Source: JAVBNN01 sp031551525 (lineage in GTDB: Bacteria; Bacillota; Negativicutes; Acidaminococcales; JAISLQ01). Taken from it: a stretch of 64,000 nucleotides of DNA. Under the pieces are notes generated by a model that saw only the letters and a program-made list of their open reading frames with translations, had not been told where the DNA came from and did no database searches. The stretch's first letter is position 1. Each line of letters begins with the position of its first letter. The translations under genes and the position numbers were made by a program. The DNA lies in contig JAVBNN010000009.1 of NCBI GenBank assembly GCA_031551525.1, forward strand, positions 68,081 through 132,080, written 5' to 3'. Positions 34,463-42,743 of the stretch are shown here, piece after piece.

Positions 34463-35422
34463 ATGAAAACAGCATCCCTTTCAGCTATCGGTGAAATCTT
34501 GAAAAAAGCAAATAACATTGCTTTGGCGGCTCATGTCAATCCTGATGGGGATGCTTTGGGTTCCGTTCTAGGATTGGGTATGCTGCTTGAAAAGTTGGGG
34601 AAAACAGCGTATATGTTCATTGACGATGACATACCCCAACAATTCATGTTTATGCCCAATGTGAGAAACATAAAAAAACCTTCACTAGATACCATTTTGC
34701 AAACCGATTTGCTGGTGATACTAGATGCAAGCGATTGTGAACGGGTCGGCAGGGTTTGTCAACATATAAAAACGCCGCTCATCGTTAACCTGGATCATCA
34801 CATATCAAATAACGGCTTTGCCGATATTTTATTTCTTGATGTTCAGGCGGCCGCGACCAGTGAGATAATATTCAACCTGGTCAAAGAAATGGGTATAGAT
34901 ATTGACCGTGATATGGCTGTTGTTCTTTACACAGGCATAGTGACTGATTGCGGTTTTTTTCGTTATGCCAATACAACACCGCTGACGTTACGGATCGCGG
35001 CGGAACTTTTGGAAACAGGCATACAGCCCAATGAAATATCGGATTTTATTGAAACCCAAACAATAGAAACATTGCGTATCCTACCTAAAGTACTCAATAC
35101 TCTGGAATTTTACCTTGACGGACGTCTGGCGTCGATATCCATATCTACCGATTTATATAAAGACGATATGGATGGTGATGTTTTTGTAAAATACCCACGC
35201 TATATAGAGGGCGTGGAAGTAGCCCTTTTATTCAAAGGAGTTTCCGAGAGAGAAACTCGTGTGAGCATGAGGTCGCGCGACCTTGATGTGAGCCGGGTGG
35301 CCATGGAGTTCGGGGGCGGCGGACATGTCAAGGCGGCCGGATGCACGGTAAGCGGGGCTATCCCGGTCGCCAAGGATAAAATTATCGCCTCTTTGACCAA
35401 GCACTTGGGAGTGGCAGATTAA
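34463..35422 (+). CDS. nrnA: Bifunctional oligoribonuclease / pAp phosphatase, NrnA-type DHH protein
   Basis: DHH-DHHA1 family phosphoesterase (319 residues) that degrades short oligoribonucleotides and 3-prime-phosphoadenosine-5-phosphate. Motifs: AHVNPDGDALGSVLGL, VILDASDCERVG, NLDHHISNNGF (the DHH motif), and the C-terminal DHHA1 GGGGHVKAAGC. The ATG at 34463 is chosen because AAGGTGG lies just upstream; ATG 34448 overlaps the rbfA stop and has no RBS of its own. It sits between rbfA and truB, a common place in Firmicutes. Confidence 0.9.
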   Translation: MKTASLSAIGEILKKANNIALAAHVNPDGDALGSVLGLGMLLEKLGKTAYMFIDDDIPQQFMFMPNVRNIKKPSLDTILQTDLLVILDASDCERVGRVCQHIKTPLIVNLDHHISNNGFADILFLDVQAAATSEIIFNLVKEMGIDIDRDMAVVLYTGIVTDCGFFRYANTTPLTLRIAAELLETGIQPNEISDFIETQTIETLRILPKVLNTLEFYLDGRLASISISTDLYKDDMDGDVFVKYPRYIEGVEVALLFKGVSERETRVSMRSRDLDVSRVAMEFGGGGHVKAAGCTVSGAIPVAKDKIIASLTKHLGVAD

Positions 35423-36310
35423 ATGCTTTCGGGTATTTTAAATATATTAAAACCATCGGGCATGACTTCACATGATGTCGTCTATTTTGTCAGAAAGGCC
35501 ACCGGCGTCAAAAAAGTGGGCCACGCAGGCACCTTGGACCCGGATGCGGCAGGAGTGTTACCGGTCTTTGTTGGCAATGCCACGCGATTGATCGAATATA
35601 CAGCAGATAGTGATAAATGCTACCGGGCGGAGTTGCTGCTCGGGGTAAAAACAGATACTGGCGACTCCAGCGGAAATATTATCGACAGAAAACCGCTTCC
35701 AGAGCTATCAAACGACGCAATACTTGCGGCGCTGGAAAAATTGACCGGCGATACTTTACAAATACCTCCTATGTATTCGGCTGTAAAATATAAGGGCCAA
35801 AAGCTTTATCAACTGGCCCGGGCGGGACAAACCGTGGAACGAGCAGCCCGTCCAATAAAAATATATAGCTTGAAACTGCTCGCGAGGGAGAAAGACAGGC
35901 TTCTGCTGGAAATAGATTGCTCAAAGGGTACGTATATACGAACTTTACTGGAAGACATCGCCGAAGGCCTTGAAACTGTCGGCACGATGGATTTTCTCCT
36001 GCGCACAAAAGCAGGTTCTTTTTTAATAGAAAAAACATGCTTGCTGGAAGATATAAAAAGCGATCCGGCCAAACACTTACTGTCGGCCGATCTGGCTGTT
36101 GCCCATCTGCCGCTGGTAACACTAGACCAGGAAAACGCCAGGCGTTTTTCGCAGGGTGTGAAAACAGAACATAATGGCGCACCGCACGCGACTGTGCGCG
36201 TATGCTCGCCGGACGGTTCTTTACTTGGTATAGGTACCGCGAAAGAGGGGCTGTTGCGGGCGAAAAAAGTATTGACTGCCAACAAGGATTGTGGATGGTG
36301 TAAAGTATAA
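35423..36310 (+). CDS. truB: tRNA pseudouridine(55) synthase
   Basis: TruB (295 residues) makes pseudouridine 55 in the T-loop of tRNAs. NILKPSGMTSHDVVYFVRK at the start, the catalytic Asp in HAGTLDPDAAGVLPVFVG, the conserved PPMYSAVKYKGQKLYQLARAG and RTLLEDIAEGL. The C-terminal part is PUA-like. The start codon directly follows the nrnA stop; its last base overlaps ribF. Confidence 0.95.
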   Translation: MLSGILNILKPSGMTSHDVVYFVRKATGVKKVGHAGTLDPDAAGVLPVFVGNATRLIEYTADSDKCYRAELLLGVKTDTGDSSGNIIDRKPLPELSNDAILAALEKLTGDTLQIPPMYSAVKYKGQKLYQLARAGQTVERAARPIKIYSLKLLAREKDRLLLEIDCSKGTYIRTLLEDIAEGLETVGTMDFLLRTKAGSFLIEKTCLLEDIKSDPAKHLLSADLAVAHLPLVTLDQENARRFSQGVKTEHNGAPHATVRVCSPDGSLLGIGTAKEGLLRAKKVLTANKDCGWCKV

Positions 36311-37254
36311 TGCAGATATTTAACAAGTTTGAGGATTTGCCGGAAGTATATGAAGGATGTGCGATAGCCCTTGGTACTTTTGATGGCATTCACCTTGGCC
36401 ATGTGGATATAATTAAAACAGCAAAAAAGCATGCAAAAAATGCAGGAACAAAATGTATAGTCTTTTCTTTTGTCAATCATCCCATGGAAAAAATAGCGCC
36501 GGCAAAAGCCCCGTTGCGTCTTTGTTCCGAAGATAAAAAAAAGGAACTGTTGTCCGCGCTAGGCGTGGACATACTTTTCAACATATATTTTGATAAAAAA
36601 TTTGCTTCAGTAAGTTCTAGCCAGTTTGTGTCTGCTTTGCAAAAGTTTTTTTCTCCCGGCTGCATAGTCGTTGGCGACAATTACTCATACGGCCATCTTG
36701 GTGCCGGTACAGCTCAGACACTAAAAGCAGACGGCAAAAAATATGGTTTTGCCGTTATCGTGAGAAAACTTGTAACGGTCAACGAAATTGTTGTCAGCAG
36801 TAGCAATATACGCCGTTATATTTTGAACGGCGATATGGATACAGCCAACAACCTCTTGGGGCGGTACTACACTTTTTCCGGAAAGGTAGTCAAAGGAAAT
36901 GGACGAGGAAAAGGCTTGGGCTATCCCACTGCCAATCTGGAAATACAAAGTTCCCGTCAAGCTATTCCAGCAGACGGGGTATATGCTGTCTGGGCCAAAA
37001 TTGGCACAGGTGTGTATCCGGCTGTAACCAATATCGGCAACAACCCCACTTTTATAACAACCTCAAGGCGCCTTGAAACAACTATATTGAATTTTTCCGC
37101 CGATATTTACGGGGAAAATATAGAGATAATTTTTGTTAAAAAACTGCGCAGTGAAGAAAAATTTCCTGATAAAGACGCGCTCATAACGCAAATCGAAAAA
37201 GATATAGCCAAGGCAGGTGAATATTTGAAAGACAAAGAAAACATTTGTTTTTAA
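36310..37254 (+). CDS. ribF: Bifunctional riboflavin kinase / FAD synthetase
   Basis: RibF (314 residues) makes FMN and FAD. The N-terminal nucleotidyltransferase domain has IALGTFDGIHLGHVDII and, later, VVGDNYSYGHLGAGT and VSSSNIRRYI. The C-terminal kinase domain has GRYYTFSGKVVKGNGRGKGLGYPTANLE and GVYPAVTNIGNNPTF. Start ATG overlaps the truB stop by one base. It is the last gene before the rpsO promoter. Confidence 0.95.
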   Translation: MQIFNKFEDLPEVYEGCAIALGTFDGIHLGHVDIIKTAKKHAKNAGTKCIVFSFVNHPMEKIAPAKAPLRLCSEDKKKELLSALGVDILFNIYFDKKFASVSSSQFVSALQKFFSPGCIVVGDNYSYGHLGAGTAQTLKADGKKYGFAVIVRKLVTVNEIVVSSSNIRRYILNGDMDTANNLLGRYYTFSGKVVKGNGRGKGLGYPTANLEIQSSRQAIPADGVYAVWAKIGTGVYPAVTNIGNNPTFITTSRRLETTILNFSADIYGENIEIIFVKKLRSEEKFPDKDALITQIEKDIAKAGEYLKDKENICF

Positions 37255-37258
37255 AGCA

Positions 37259-37287
37259 TTTACAGCGAAGTTTTAATGTGATAGAAT
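37259..37287 (+). promoter_or_regulatory. Promoter for rpsO
   Basis: TTTACA (37259-37264), 17-base spacer, TAGAAT (37282-37287). It is in the gap after ribF and gives a leader of about 90 bases. Confidence 0.6.
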
Positions 37288-37293
37288 AACACA

Positions 37294-37382
37294 CGGGTTA
37301 AATGCCCTATAACCACTGCTTGGATATCCGACTCTCCGACGGTTTCTTGGCTCTGGCGTTTTGATTGCGAGGAGGAAAAACA
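37294..37382 (+). promoter_or_regulatory. rpsO leader, possible S15 autoregulatory RNA
   Basis: The leader can form GGTTA/TAACC (37296-37300 with 37310-37314), or alternatively GGG/CCC (37295-37297 with 37305-37307), and CCG/CGG (37328-37330 with 37339-37341). It holds a repeated TCCGAC. In several bacteria S15 binds its own leader and represses translation. No specific S15 binding motif could be confirmed by eye. Confidence 0.3.
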
Positions 37383-37649
37383 ATGCTTACCAACGAAAAA
37401 AAACAGGAACTCATTTCGACTTACCGTACTCACGAGGCGGATACCGGTTCATCCGAGGTTCAGATCGCTATCCTGACTGAAAGGATACGCTATCTGACAG
37501 AGCATCTCAAAGAGCACAAAAAAGACCATCATTCCCGGCGCGGACTTTTGAAGCTGGTCGGACAAAGGCGCGGACTTTTGAGTTATTTGCAAAACAAAGA
37601 TATTGAAAAATACCGCACCATAATACAAAAACTAGGTCTTCGCAAATAA
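37383..37649 (+). CDS. rpsO: 30S ribosomal protein S15
   Basis: S15 (88 residues, standard length) binds the central domain of 16S rRNA. TGSSEVQIAILTERIRYLTEHLKEHKKDHHSRRGLL and RRGLLSYLQNKDIEKY are the family signatures (conserved over residues 21-80). The ATG at 37383 follows GAGGAGG by seven bases; an upstream TTG at 37365 would include the RBS. Own promoter and terminator. Confidence 0.97.
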   Translation: MLTNEKKQELISTYRTHEADTGSSEVQIAILTERIRYLTEHLKEHKKDHHSRRGLLKLVGQRRGLLSYLQNKDIEKYRTIIQKLGLRK

Positions 37650-37674
37650 AAGTGGGTTATCCCACTTTTTTTGT
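37650..37674 (+). terminator. Intrinsic terminator after rpsO
   Basis: AAGTGGG (37650-37656) with CCCACTT (37661-37667), loop TTAT, then T5G and more T. Confidence 0.9.
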
Positions 37675-37777
37675 TTTGAAGGCATTTTTGCAAATTCTAT
37701 TATGCATTTACAAAAGAACATGATAATATATATGTTGATGAATTTAAAGAGAGAGAATAAGAGGAGGATACTAGAAA

Positions 37778-39868
37778 ATGCACAGTTATAGTATGCAACT
37801 TGGCGGCAGGACGCTGACTATCGAAAGCGGTAAAATGGCAAAACAGGCTAGCGGAGCGGTCCTCGTTCGCTACGGCGACACAGCGGTATTGGTTGCGGCT
37901 ACCGGTTCTGCGTCACCGAGAGAAGGTATAGATTTTTTCCCGCTTACTGTAGATTTTGAAGAAAAACTTTATTCAGTAGGCAAAATACCGGGCGGTTTTA
38001 TTAAAAGGGAAGGGCGCCCCAGCGAAACGGCTGTCCTGACCAGCCGTCTCATAGACAGGCCGATCCGGCCACTCTTTGCCGACGGCTACAGAAACGATGT
38101 ACAGATAGTTGCCACGGCATTGTCGGTAGACCAAAATAACGCACCCGACATTCCGGCCATGATAGGCGCATCCTGTGCGCTTTGTATTTCCAATATTCCC
38201 TTTCAAGGGCCGATCGGTGGCGTGCGAGTCGGCCTTATTGGCGAGCAGTTTATTATCAATCCGACTGTCGATCAGCAGGCTGAAAGCCGCCTTAATCTTG
38301 TCGTGGCCGGTACGAAAGACGCCATTTTGATGGTAGAGGCGGGCGCTGAAGAAATCAGCGAAGAAGTTATGCTCAATGCGATCATGTTTGGACATGACGT
38401 AATAAAAGAAATAGTTGCTTTCATTGAAAACATACAGGCCGAGGTCGGCGTCGCCAAACGTGAAGTAGCGCTCTATGAACCGCCCGCTGAATTGGCGGCT
38501 GCCATAAAAGATTTTTGCTATAAAAAAATAGAAGAAGCTTTGCGTGTTCACGAAAAATTGGCGCGGGAAGAGGCTATGGACAAAGTGGGAGCCGAAGTGA
38601 AGGAGAAATTCCTGGCCGAATATCCAGACAATAAAAAAGATATCGGCAATATTTTCCATGGTCTTTTAAAAACTGCCGTAAGGAAAATGATCACTATAGA
38701 TAAAATACGCCCAGATGGACGCCAGCTTGATGAAGTGCGTCCCGTTTCCTGTGAAGTCGGTCTCTTACCGCGCACGCATGGTTCGGGCCTATTTACTCGT
38801 GGTCAGACCCAGATACTCAATATCATCACACTTGCGCCATTGCGTGAGGAACAGATACTGGACGGGCTTGGCGTCGAAGACTCTAAACGCTACATGCATC
38901 ACTATAACTTCCCGCCCTATAGTGTGGGCGAGACCCGCCCCATGCGTTCGCCAGGGCGGCGTGAAATAGGGCATGGAGCGCTGGCGGAACGCGCTTTGGT
39001 GCCAGTCATTCCCTCTAAAGATGAATTCCCTTACGCTTTACGCCTGGTATCTGAAGTTTTGGAGTCCAACGGTTCTTCTTCCATGGGTAGTGTTTGCGGC
39101 AGCACACTTTCTTTGATGGACGCCGGCGTGCCTATTAAGGCGCCTGTTTCCGGTATTGCCATGGGCTTGGTAAAAGACGGGGAATATTTCACTATACTGA
39201 CCGATATTCAGGGGCTTGAGGACGCGCTTGGCGATATGGACTTTAAGGTGGCCGGTACCAATAAAGGCATCACCGCTATCCAGATGGATATCAAGATAGA
39301 CGGCATTAACCGAGACATATTTGCTGCGGCATTGGAACAGGCGAAACAGGGCCGCGCCTTTATTCTTGGCAAAATGTTGGAAGCCATCGATGCTCCGAGA
39401 AAAGAGATGTCACCGTATGCTCCAAGGATAATCACGCTACAGATAAATCCTGACAAAATACGCGACGTCATCGGACCTGGCGGTAAGATTATCAAAAAAA
39501 TCGTTGAAGATACTGGCGTCAAGATGGATGTCGAAGATGACGGCAAGATATATATTGCCGCCGTTGATCCCCAAGCTGCCGAAAAAGCAGTGAAAATCGT
39601 GGAGTCTTTGGTGGCGGAAGTGGAAGTTGGCAAAACCTATGTAGGTAAAGTCACCCGCTTAATGAATTTCGGTGCCTTTGTTGAAATACTGCCCGGAAAA
39701 GAGGGCCTTGTCCACATTTCACAACTGGCACTTGAAAGAGTGAATAAAGTGGAAGACGTAGTCAATGTAGGTGACGAGGTAATGGTAAAAGTTACGGAAA
39801 TCGACCGGCAGGGACGTGTAAACCTTTCGCGCAAAGACGTTTTGAAGCAAAATCAAAATCAAGAATAA
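37778..39868 (+). CDS. pnp: Polyribonucleotide nucleotidyltransferase (PNPase)
   Basis: PNPase (696 residues) degrades RNA 3-prime to 5-prime with phosphate. Two RNase PH domains (first with GKIPGGFIKREGRPSE, second with MRSPGRREIGHGALAERAL), an alpha-helical linker (about 215-300), a KH domain (IRDVIGPGGKIIKKIVEDTG) and a C-terminal S1 domain (GKVTRLMNFGAFVEILPGKEG). RBS AGAGGAGGAT. The 105-base gap after the rpsO terminator contains no convincing promoter hexamers. The rpsO-pnp order is conserved in bacteria. Confidence 0.97.
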   Translation: MHSYSMQLGGRTLTIESGKMAKQASGAVLVRYGDTAVLVAATGSASPREGIDFFPLTVDFEEKLYSVGKIPGGFIKREGRPSETAVLTSRLIDRPIRPLFADGYRNDVQIVATALSVDQNNAPDIPAMIGASCALCISNIPFQGPIGGVRVGLIGEQFIINPTVDQQAESRLNLVVAGTKDAILMVEAGAEEISEEVMLNAIMFGHDVIKEIVAFIENIQAEVGVAKREVALYEPPAELAAAIKDFCYKKIEEALRVHEKLAREEAMDKVGAEVKEKFLAEYPDNKKDIGNIFHGLLKTAVRKMITIDKIRPDGRQLDEVRPVSCEVGLLPRTHGSGLFTRGQTQILNIITLAPLREEQILDGLGVEDSKRYMHHYNFPPYSVGETRPMRSPGRREIGHGALAERALVPVIPSKDEFPYALRLVSEVLESNGSSSMGSVCGSTLSLMDAGVPIKAPVSGIAMGLVKDGEYFTILTDIQGLEDALGDMDFKVAGTNKGITAIQMDIKIDGINRDIFAAALEQAKQGRAFILGKMLEAIDAPRKEMSPYAPRIITLQINPDKIRDVIGPGGKIIKKIVEDTGVKMDVEDDGKIYIAAVDPQAAEKAVKIVESLVAEVEVGKTYVGKVTRLMNFGAFVEILPGKEGLVHISQLALERVNKVEDVVNVGDEVMVKVTEIDRQGRVNLSRKDVLKQNQNQE

Positions 39869-39872
39869 AATT

Positions 39873-39909
39873 ATTTTAAGAGCAGAGAGCCTAGCTCTCT
39901 GCTCTTAAA
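39873..39909 (+). terminator. Long perfect hairpin after pnp
   Basis: A 17-bp stem, TTTTAAGAGCAGAGAGC (39873-39889) with GCTCTCTGCTCTTAAAA (39893-39909), loop CTA. No U-run follows; the U residues would be inside the arm. It probably ends or stabilises the pnp transcript, with possible read-through to the peptidase gene. Confidence 0.65.
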
Positions 39910-39927
39910 ATACACAGAGGATTTTAA

Positions 39928-41163
39928 ATGCAAATAAAGCAAACGGTTTTACCAAACGGCATAAAAATCATCACGGACAGCATGAAAGAAGTCCGTTCGG
40001 CAACCCTGGGCATTTGGTTTACGTGCGGTTCACGCCAAGAAAACCCCGAACACGGAGGGGTAGCGCACCTTATAGAGCATATGATGTTTAAAGGGACAAA
40101 CCGCCGCTCCGCCCGCCAGTTAGCGCAGGAAATGGACTATCTGGGTGGCCACATGAATGCCTATACTTCCGCTGAATATACTTTTTACTACATGAAATCT
40201 TTAGACATTTATCTGGAAAAAGTATTTGACCTGTTGTCAGACATGTTATTAAACCCTTTATTGGCGGAAAAAGATATAAAGAAAGAGAAGCGGATCATTT
40301 TGCAGGAATATGATATGTATGCGGATAACCCGGAAGATTTGGCGCAGGGGAAGTATTTTTCCTGGGTGTGGCCCAAACATCCGCTGGGCATGAGTATTAT
40401 CGGCAGTAAAAAGACTATCCGCGGACTGAATCGTACTGCCATAGAAAAATATCGTTCGGATTTTTACCGGCCGGACAATCTTATTGTTGCTGTAGCCGGC
40501 AATATAGAACACGAACAGGTAGTAGGATTGACTCAAAAATATCTCAAGGGTTTTACCGGTACCTCGGTAAAGAAGAAAAACACCGCGGCTGTTTTTCACA
40601 GCGGAAAAAAGTATGTTGCTAAAGATACCGAGCAGACTCAGGTCATCTGGGGCGTACCGGGTATATCATACGCCGATGAGGATCGTTACCAGGCGGCCAT
40701 TTTGAATAATATCATCGGGGCTTCGGGGTCGTCGCGGCTGTTCCAGTCTATACGGGAAGACGCAGGGCTTGCCTATTCCATATATTCCGGTTTTGACAGT
40801 TACAGTGACAGTGGTGTTTTCAGTATCAGCGCCGGCATAAAACCAGAAAACACTACAAAATTGCTTTCATCCTTGAAAAAAGAAATAAATGATATTTTGG
40901 ATAAAGGCATCACAGAAGCCGAACTCTCAAGAGCCAAAGAGCAGATAATCAGCATGCTCTTGGTAGGGCTGGAAACATCCGACGGTCGGATGCAGCGCCT
41001 GGGAAAACTGCTGGTCATGGACAGGCCCGTACAGTCAGTCGAGGAGATAATAGAGCGAGTGTCGGCTATTACCGTGGAAGAAGTAAACGCTATGGCCCGT
41101 AGATTGTTCAAAGGCGTGCAGCCTGCTATTTTGCAGCTAGGACCAAAACTGGCAAAAAAATGA
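39928..41163 (+). CDS. M16-family zinc peptidase (MlpA/YmxG type)
   Basis: A 411-residue insulinase-like peptidase with the inverted zinc motif HLIEH (His47, Glu50, His51) and the downstream Glu in EKRIILQEYDMYADNPEDL. The C-terminal half carries the second M16 lobe with GSSRLFQSIREDAGLAYSIYS. Position right after pnp matches Bacillus ymxG/mlpA. Physiological substrate unknown. Single two-lobe chain of ordinary length. Cytoplasmic: no signal peptide is visible. RBS AGAGGATTTTAA. Confidence 0.9.
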   Translation: MQIKQTVLPNGIKIITDSMKEVRSATLGIWFTCGSRQENPEHGGVAHLIEHMMFKGTNRRSARQLAQEMDYLGGHMNAYTSAEYTFYYMKSLDIYLEKVFDLLSDMLLNPLLAEKDIKKEKRIILQEYDMYADNPEDLAQGKYFSWVWPKHPLGMSIIGSKKTIRGLNRTAIEKYRSDFYRPDNLIVAVAGNIEHEQVVGLTQKYLKGFTGTSVKKKNTAAVFHSGKKYVAKDTEQTQVIWGVPGISYADEDRYQAAILNNIIGASGSSRLFQSIREDAGLAYSIYSGFDSYSDSGVFSISAGIKPENTTKLLSSLKKEINDILDKGITEAELSRAKEQIISMLLVGLETSDGRMQRLGKLLVMDRPVQSVEEIIERVSAITVEEVNAMARRLFKGVQPAILQLGPKLAKK

Positions 41164-41172
41164 GGTAACAGT

Positions 41173-41628
41173 ATGAAAGAACGCGGTTTTGAAGTGGTTA
41201 CGGTTTATCTTGAAAAAGAGATAGCTCTTCCGGAACGCAAAACGGCTTTAAGCGCGGGCTATGATCTGGCCTCCGCAGAAGACTGCCTTGTAAAGGCCGG
41301 GGCAGTGACTATAGTAACAACCGGTTTGAAAGCCTACATGCAAAAAGATGAATATCTTGGCATACATATACGTTCGGGATTGTCGATAAAAAACTCTTTG
41401 AGTCTCATCAACGGCCAAGGGATAATCGATGCTGATTACTACAACAATAAGGACAACGAAGGCCATATCATGATTGCTTTTTACAATCATGCGGATCAGG
41501 ATTTTCAGATCAAAAAAGGCGACCGCATCGCCCAGGGTATATTTTATAAGTACCTTACCACAGATAGCGACGCGGCCTCGAAAAAAACTGAACGTACCGG
41601 CGGATTTGGCAGTACCAAGGGTTTTTAA
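41173..41628 (+). CDS. dut: dUTP diphosphatase
   Basis: Trimeric dUTPase (151 residues) removing dUTP and giving dUMP for thymidylate synthesis. The five motifs are visible: SAGYDLASAED (I), IRSGLSIKNS (II), GQGIIDADYYN (III), KKGDRIAQGIF (IV) and RTGGFGSTKGF (V). It follows the peptidase by nine bases. Dut is not usual at this spot in Bacillus; its stop abuts the promoter of the lysine riboswitch. Confidence 0.93.
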   Translation: MKERGFEVVTVYLEKEIALPERKTALSAGYDLASAEDCLVKAGAVTIVTTGLKAYMQKDEYLGIHIRSGLSIKNSLSLINGQGIIDADYYNNKDNEGHIMIAFYNHADQDFQIKKGDRIAQGIFYKYLTTDSDAASKKTERTGGFGSTKGF

Positions 41629-41657
41629 TTGACAAAGGTATGTTTTAGTAGTAAAAT
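41629..41657 (+). promoter_or_regulatory. Promoter of the dapB-asd-dapG-dapA operon
   Basis: Consensus TTGACA (41629-41634), 17-base spacer and TAAAAT (41652-41657), immediately after the dut stop and about 20 bases before the lysine riboswitch. Confidence 0.88.
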
Positions 41658-41679
41658 ATTTATAATATAATAAATATGT

Positions 41680-41837
41680 ATGGTAGAGGAGCGGGAAGCA
41701 TCAGTAGACCGGGGAGACGGAATCCATGAACCGGTGCGAAAGGGCGGCCGCCGAAGTATAAAGACCTCCAAAGTCTTTATGCTGGTTATACAGCGAATAA
41801 CTGTATGATTGTCACCTATGGGTGGAGCGCTATCTCA
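41680..41837 (+). promoter_or_regulatory. Lysine riboswitch (L box)
   Basis: Conserved L-box segments appear in order: GGTAGAGGAGC (41682-41692), AGTAGACCGG, the core GCGAAAGGGCGGCCGCCGAAG, a stem TAAAGACCTCCAAAGTCTTTA, CTGGTTATACAGCG, TGTCACC, and GGTGGAGCGCTATCTC at the 3-prime side. GGTAG (41682-41686) closes P1 with CTATC (41830-41834). It precedes dapB and should switch off the operon when lysine is abundant. Confidence 0.93.
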
Positions 41838-41868
41838 AATGAAACATCGTGTATTATAGGGATGTTGC

Positions 41869-41907
41869 AGCCGTTGAGAGAAAGCTCAATGGCTTGTTTG
41901 TTTTTTA
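41869..41907 (+). terminator. Lysine-riboswitch-controlled terminator
   Basis: AGCCGTTGAG (41869-41878) pairs with CTCAATGGCT (41885-41894, one G-U), followed by TGTTTGTTTTTT. Upstream, AACATC and GATGTT (around 41843-41848 and 41861-41866) form another stem that may take part in the antiterminator switch. Confidence 0.88.
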
Positions 41908-41933
41908 AAAGCAAAAGAAAGGGGCGGTCGGAT

Positions 41934-42728
41934 ATGACGAAAGTAGTAGTAAATGGCGCACTGGGCAGGATGGGCCGTGAGGTGTTAAAAGCAGTGCTGT
42001 CCGATAAAGATACGCAATTGGTGGGAGCAGTGGATGTCGCCGCTAAAGGAGAACGCGTTGGCACCCTTTTAGCAGTAGATTGCGATATAACAGTTATGGG
42101 TGACCTTACCAAAGTGTTGGATGATTGTCGGCCGGACGTAGTGGTAGATTTTACACAACCAGCCGTGGTAATGAGCAATCTCCGTCTTATCTTAGGTAAA
42201 GGAGTGCGCGCGGTTGTCGGCACTACCGGTTTTGCTAAAGAACAACTGGCAGAACTCGACAAGCTTTCCCGTGAACATGATACGGCTGTTTTGATCGCAC
42301 CAAACTTTTCCATCGGTGCCATACTTATGATGCGTTTAGCTGTGCAGGCTGTCAAATATCTGCCTAAAGCCGAAATAATAGAACTGCATCACGACAATAA
42401 ACTGGATGCGCCATCGGGTACCGCCGCCTGGACAGCCGATTTGATGGTGGAAGCGCGGGGCGGGTTTGTGCAGCAGGGTCATCCGGATGAAGAGGAAAAA
42501 TACCCTGGTGCCCGAGGAGCAAATGTAGACGGGCTGCGTATCCACAGCGTAAGATTGCCCGGTTATGTTGCACATCAGGAAGTCATATTCGGTGGAGTGG
42601 GGGAAACCCTTACTATCAGGCATGACTCCATATCAAGAGAGTGTTTCATGCCGGGCGTGTTGCTCGGTTGCCGCAGGATCGGCAAATGCACCGGACTGGT
42701 CTACGGTCTGGATAAAATAATGGACTAA
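41934..42728 (+). CDS. dapB: 4-hydroxy-tetrahydrodipicolinate reductase
   Basis: DapB (264 residues) reduces the dihydrodipicolinate intermediate with NAD(P)H in lysine and diaminopimelate synthesis. NAD-binding NGALGRMGREVLKAV at the start, GTTGF in the middle, EIIELHHDNKLDAPSGTA with the catalytic His pair region, and the C-terminal GEVIFGGVGETLTIRHDS-like ending (VIFGGVGETLTIRHDS). The start at 41934 is used; the frame is open upstream to 41805 but that part lies in the riboswitch and terminator. GGGGCGGT precedes the ATG. Confidence 0.95.
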   Translation: MTKVVVNGALGRMGREVLKAVLSDKDTQLVGAVDVAAKGERVGTLLAVDCDITVMGDLTKVLDDCRPDVVVDFTQPAVVMSNLRLILGKGVRAVVGTTGFAKEQLAELDKLSREHDTAVLIAPNFSIGAILMMRLAVQAVKYLPKAEIIELHHDNKLDAPSGTAAWTADLMVEARGGFVQQGHPDEEEKYPGARGANVDGLRIHSVRLPGYVAHQEVIFGGVGETLTIRHDSISRECFMPGVLLGCRRIGKCTGLVYGLDKIMD

Positions 42729-42743
42729 CGGGGAGTGATAAAA

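Noticed and set aside
41805..41933. Longer DapB with 43 extra N-terminal residues
   Set aside because: The upstream part lies within the lysine riboswitch and terminator, and the family N-terminus begins at the ATG 41934.
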